Part shown: positions 4,554 to 7,304 of the stretch, in pieces
How positions within the stretch are numbered: position 1 is the first letter of the stretch
Layout of the letters: each line of letters opens with the position of its first letter
NCBI GenBank assembly: GCA_964463245.1
Contig: CAYXBU010000081.1
Span: 1 to 7,304, forward strand
DNA from: CAMEON01 sp964463245
Lineage (GTDB): Bacteria > Bacillota > Clostridia > Oscillospirales > CAG-272
DNA length: 7,304 bases
Direction of reading: 5' to 3'
Position numbers and translations under genes: made by a program
Notes under the pieces: model-generated
Databases searched by the model: none
Seen by the model: only the letters and a program-made list of their open reading frames with translations
What the model was told of the DNA's origin: nothing

Positions 4554-6416
4554 TTACTGTCCTTTCTTTTTGGTATTGCTATCCTGCTTGCTGTCAAAGT
4601 ATGCCCGTATCCTGGCCGCATCGGCGCGGGATATGCCCGGAACCGCCGCCAGAGCCGCCTCGTCGGCGGCGCGGACTCCCGCCAAGCCCCCCAGCGTGGT
4701 CAACAGCTTTTTCGCCTTGACATCCCCGATGCCGGGAATGCGGGTCAAGCTGGAGTGGGTCAGGGTGCGGGTCTTGGCGTTGCTCATGCGGGAGACGGTG
4801 AAGCGGTGCACCTCCTCCTGCAGCTTGTACAGGAGCACGAACACCTCTCGCTCCCGCGCGATGCTGATCTCCTCGCTGTCGGTACACAGGGCGCGAGTCT
4901 TGTGGAAATCATCCTTGACCATGCCAAAGACCGGAATATCCAGCTCCAGCTCCTCCATCAGCTCCCGCGCCACCGAAACATGACCACGACCGCCGTCCAG
5001 CAGGATGAGATCGGGACGATGGGAGAAGCTGCCGCTGCTATCCGTCAGGTGTGCCAGCCGACGGGACAGAGCCTCCCGCATACTGGCGTAGTCATCGGTG
5101 CCTTCCACCGTGCGGATATTGAAGGAAGCGTACTGGCTCTTGGCCAGCTTGCCGTCCTCCAGCACCACCATGCCGGCGGTCAGGTGCTCGGCACCGATGT
5201 TGGATATATCATAGGCCTCGATGCGCTCCGGGTAGCCAATGCCCAACAGCTCTCCCAGCCGCACCAGTGACCCCTCGTTCTGCTCCGCATCCCGACGGAA
5301 CTGCCGCACTCGCTCGGCGGCGTTGGAGACCGCCAGCTCGCAGAGGGAGCGGCCGGTTCCGCGCTCGGGGGTACGCAGTGTGACCTTGTGTCCCGCCTCG
5401 GCCGAGAGGTAGGCCGCCAGTGGCTCCCGTTCCTCGTCCTCCATGGGGAAGGACAGGAGGATCGTGGCGGGGATGTCGGTGCGTACACGGTATTGCTCAC
5501 AGATGAAGCTGCCCATGGTCTCGGCGTTCAGGATGCGCTCCGCGCCCGACAGGCAGTCCTCCTTGTCCACGACGGCGCCCCCGCGAATGTAGAGCACCGA
5601 CACGCAGGAGGTGACCTCGTCCTCGTAAAGGCCGAACACATCCTGCTCGGTGTCGGGGGAGGCCACGACCGTCTGCTTTTGACTCAGGCGATCCAGCGCG
5701 GCGATGGTGTCGCGGCAACGGGCGGCCGCCTCAAAGCGTTCCTCCTCGGCGTGGGCGTACATCTGCTCGGTCAGGTGGCGGCGCGCCTCGGCGGTGTGCC
5801 CCCGCAGGATGTCCGCCGCCGAGCGGATCAGGGCGGTGTACTCCTCCTCGCCGATGCTCCCCGTGCAGGGAGCTACGCACCGACCCATCTGGGCGTACAG
5901 GCAGGGACGCTCCCGCCCGATGTCCCGTGGGAAGCGGCGGTTGCAGGTCGGCAGGCGCAGAGTGTAGCGCAGGGTGTCCAGAACGGCGTACACGGTGGAG
6001 GTGCCGGAATAGGGACCGAAATACTTGCCGCGGTCGTTCTCTCGCTTGCGGGTCATGATCAGGCGCGGGTATGCCTCGTCGGTGATCTTGATATAAGGAT
6101 AGGATTTGGCGTCCTTGAGACGGATATTGTACTTGGGGGTGTACTGCTTGATGAGGGTGTTCTCCAGTGTCAAGGCCTCGATCTCGGTCTCGCACAGGAA
6201 ATACTCGAACTCCTGTACTCCCGCGACCATGCGGGCGGTCTTGAGGTTCTTCTCGCTGTTCTGAAAATACTGGGAAACGCGGTTCTTGAGCTTGCGGGAT
6301 TTCCCCACATAGATGACACGCCCCTCCCGATCCTTCATGATGTACACACCGGGGGTCAGGGGGAGGGAATTGGCTTTCTCCAGCAGTCGTTTTCGGTCTT
6401 CCTCGCGGGTCGGCAT
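4554..6416 (-). CDS. uvrC: Excinuclease ABC subunit C
   Basis: UvrC makes both incisions around a bulky DNA lesion after UvrA and UvrB have loaded, in nucleotide excision repair. The 620-residue protein is of normal length. The N-terminal GIY-YIG nuclease is clear (GVY 23-25, YVG 36-38). Four cysteines (158, 172, 180, 184) match the positions known to hold an iron-sulphur cluster in UvrC. A UVR motif that binds UvrB lies near 203-240. The second, RNase H-like nuclease shows DISN (Asp403), a DD pair near 441-442, LLDGG (Asp474) and HRF (His537). Tandem helix-hairpin-helix motifs (IPGIGDVKAKK, 560-570, and VPGIS, 592-596) bind DNA. ATG 6416 follows GGAGG by six bases; the open frame runs further up to 6533 but through the terminator. 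No clear promoter is seen just upstream, so readthrough from ptsH may contribute. Confidence 0.97.
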   Translation of the reverse strand: MPTREEDRKRLLEKANSLPLTPGVYIMKDREGRVIYVGKSRKLKNRVSQYFQNSEKNLKTARMVAGVQEFEYFLCETEIEALTLENTLIKQYTPKYNIRLKDAKSYPYIKITDEAYPRLIMTRKRENDRGKYFGPYSGTSTVYAVLDTLRYTLRLPTCNRRFPRDIGRERPCLYAQMGRCVAPCTGSIGEEEYTALIRSAADILRGHTAEARRHLTEQMYAHAEEERFEAAARCRDTIAALDRLSQKQTVVASPDTEQDVFGLYEDEVTSCVSVLYIRGGAVVDKEDCLSGAERILNAETMGSFICEQYRVRTDIPATILLSFPMEDEEREPLAAYLSAEAGHKVTLRTPERGTGRSLCELAVSNAAERVRQFRRDAEQNEGSLVRLGELLGIGYPERIEAYDISNIGAEHLTAGMVVLEDGKLAKSQYASFNIRTVEGTDDYASMREALSRRLAHLTDSSGSFSHRPDLILLDGGRGHVSVARELMEELELDIPVFGMVKDDFHKTRALCTDSEEISIAREREVFVLLYKLQEEVHRFTVSRMSNAKTRTLTHSSLTRIPGIGDVKAKKLLTTLGGLAGVRAADEAALAAVPGISRADAARIRAYFDSKQDSNTKKKGQ

Positions 6417-6467
6417 TGGTGCCCTCCTTCCTTTCTTCGTGTGACTCTGTATGTGCGATGGTTCACG

Positions 6468-6521
6468 AAAAAACGGTGCGGGCTTTCCCATTCCCGCATG
6501 GGCACAAGCGCGCACCGTTTT
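6468..6521 (-). terminator. Terminator after ptsH, able to act on both strands
   Basis: An 11-bp outer stem (6470-6480 with 6511-6521, core CGGTGCG/CGCACCG) encloses 30 bases that can fold further (CCCAT 6487-6491 with ATGGG 6498-6502). On the minus strand the stem is followed by six T (6473-6468). On the plus strand it ends in TTTTGTTTG. It lies 58 bases past the ptsH stop and about 50 bases before uvrC, so it should limit readthrough from ptsH into the uvrC cluster. Confidence 0.75.
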
Positions 6522-6579
6522 GTTTGTCCGCATTTCGGACAGATATGTATAGCCGTCGGTCGGTCAGGCTACGCCCGCC

Positions 6580-6846
6580 TCAGCACTCCGAGAAGCCGGA
6601 GCTGACCAGGGACTCCAGACCATCCAGAGCCGCATCCTCGTCCGCGCCATCCGCATACAGCGTGATCGTCATGCCCTTAGCGATCCCCAGGGACAGAACC
6701 CCCAGAAGGCTCTTGGCGTTGACCTTGCGGTCATCCTTCTCCACCCAGATGGAACATTTGTAGCAATTAGCCTTTTGAATGAAAAAGGTTGCCGGTCTCG
6801 CGTGCAGACCGCTTGCGTTGTTAATGAGAACATCGCGACTTTTCAT
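6580..6846 (-). CDS. ptsH: HPr phosphocarrier protein
   Basis: This is a small cytoplasmic carrier of the phosphotransferase system. It takes phosphate from enzyme I on His15 and passes it to sugar-specific enzyme IIA; in Firmicutes, phosphorylation of Ser46 by HPr kinase serves carbon catabolite repression. The 88-residue protein has GLHARPA at 13-19, with His15 exactly in place, and KSLLGVLSLG at 45-54, with Ser46 in place. The presence of His15 distinguishes it from Crh, which has Gln there. The tail is ordinary except for a final Cys. ATG 6846 follows AGGAG by about nine bases. A good promoter sits about 75 bases upstream and a terminator follows, so the gene is probably monocistronic. 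In some Clostridia HPr genes lie near uvrC, hprK and whiA, which fits the neighbour here. Confidence 0.96.
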   Translation of the reverse strand: MKSRDVLINNASGLHARPATFFIQKANCYKCSIWVEKDDRKVNAKSLLGVLSLGIAKGMTITLYADGADEDAALDGLESLVSSGFSEC

Positions 6847-6920
6847 ACCTAAAATCTCCTGTTATTTGTTGATACGGCGTACTCACAAGCACACCTGTGA
6901 TCCTACTTACTATCCCTTGT

Positions 6921-6949
6921 AGTATACCAAAAATGGGCGGATAAATCAA
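6921..6949 (-). promoter_or_regulatory. Promoter of ptsH
   Basis: On the minus strand TTGATT (6949-6944) and TATACT (6926-6921) are spaced by 17 bases, and TGG directly before the -10 gives an extended -10 as well. Transcription would start near 6914, leaving a leader of about 68 bases. No catabolite-response element is recognised. Confidence 0.8.
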
Positions 6950-7304
6950 GTGTCAATCTATAGGATTTTTTTCTTTTTGGCTTTTCTTTTTTCATCTATT
7001 TTCACAACAGAGCGATATATAACGACCGAGCGCCGCCTGTTTTCCGGCATATTATTGGTGTGTCGGCATTATCGGCTCAGGCTTCACCTCGACGCGGATC
7101 ATCCGATGCTTTCAATAATATATGTGGCGGGCAACTGATCTTGCATCGCTTTCTCGAAACGGAACCACAGCATTAGCCGGAATAATTTCCGGGCGCGCCC
7201 TCTGCGTGTTCCCGCAAGGATGCTATCCGCCCCGCCCTCCCCGCCCCCACCCCTCCTCGTCAACCCTCCCAAAACCCACCCCCGAATTCCCCCTGACTTT
7301 TGCC
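6950..7304. other. Region without a convincing gene
   Basis: This stretch upstream of the ptsH promoter holds no open frame with a ribosome binding site or recognisable product. It begins with a T-rich run (6960-6990). An imperfect inverted repeat follows (ATATTATTG 7049-7057 with CAATAATAT 7113-7121), and the stretch ends in a C-rich tract (7230-7293). A minus-strand frame is open from the right edge (7302) to a stop at 7099-7101, about 67 codons, but its composition is dominated by the G-runs and no family is recognised. Confidence 0.6.
7230..7293 (-). other. Two adjacent G-quadruplex-like tracts on the minus strand
   Basis: On the plus strand five C-runs of 3-5 bases, separated by single bases, occupy 7230-7253. 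Five more, with spacers of one to five bases, occupy 7264-7293. On the minus strand these are G-runs satisfying the G3+N1-7 quadruplex rule twice over, the first with one-base loops, which are the most stable kind. The function is unknown. Confidence 0.6.

Noticed and set aside
3945..5270. Long plus-strand open frame (441 codons) opposite rsmD and uvrC
   Set aside because: It is antisense to two genes with clear family motifs. It is rich in Gly, His and Gln, has no family motif and arises from GC-rich codon usage of the true strand.
6417..6533. Upstream extension of uvrC
   Set aside because: It would be encoded across the ptsH terminator, and UvrC homologues begin close to the GIY-YIG domain, as from ATG 6416.
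5388..6605. Long plus-strand open frame (405 codons) opposite uvrC
   Set aside because: It is a shadow of the uvrC reading frame. It runs through the ptsH terminator and into ptsH, and shows no family motif.
6950..7138. Plus-strand frame of 62 codons with a hydrophobic N-terminus
   Set aside because: It starts with GTG inside the ptsH promoter region without a ribosome binding site. The hydrophobic part comes from a T-rich run, and nothing recognisable follows.
7099..7302. Minus-strand frame open from the right edge, about 67 codons
   Set aside because: Its first third is Gly/Arg encoded by the G-runs. No motif is visible and the start lies outside the window, so there is too little evidence to call a gene.
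1..7304. CRISPR array, insertion sequence or prophage
   Set aside because: No evenly spaced direct repeats, transposase or integrase motifs, or phage genes were seen in any frame.

Overview
The window reads as an ordinary chromosomal stretch from a moderately GC-rich Gram-positive anaerobe, most likely a member of the Clostridia (Oscillospirales-like). The placement is an inference from three things: Firmicutes-type promoters and strong AGGAGG-type ribosome binding sites, an HPr that carries both His15 and Ser46, and the gene content. No insertion sequence, phage gene or CRISPR array is visible.

Left part, plus strand (1-1234). The 3' end of a glycine-tetrad repeat protein (1-252) overlaps a terminator-like hairpin. 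A promoter and an unrecognised four-helix membrane protein (353-973) follow. Then comes a tRNA-Ala(CGC) gene with a perfect-consensus promoter (TTGACA, 17 bases, TATAAT). A 42-base perfect palindrome closes this block and separates it from the genes converging from the other strand.

Middle and right part, minus strand (1291-6846). In transcription order: an HPr phosphocarrier (ptsH, 6846-6580) with its own promoter and terminator; a tight cluster uvrC, rsmD, coaD and a DUF308/HdeD-like membrane protein (6416-2719), closed by an 18-bp hairpin; then a separately promoted Gfo/Idh/MocA-family oxidoreductase (2556-1291). The cluster is very compact: uvrC stops 3 bases before rsmD, rsmD and coaD overlap by ATGA, and coaD is 15 bases from the membrane protein. 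It joins nucleotide excision repair, 16S rRNA methylation, coenzyme A synthesis and a membrane protein. Co-transcription here more likely reflects housekeeping expression than one pathway.

Right end (6950-7304). This stretch has no convincing gene. It ends in a dense C-rich tract, so the minus strand carries two consecutive G-quadruplex-like motifs.

I did not find a clear undescribed system. The points most worth a second look are the tetrad-repeat protein with no stop codon before its hairpin, the EF-hand-like calcium loop on the tail of the HdeD-like protein, the altered EKP motif of the oxidoreductase, and the G-run tract at the right edge.
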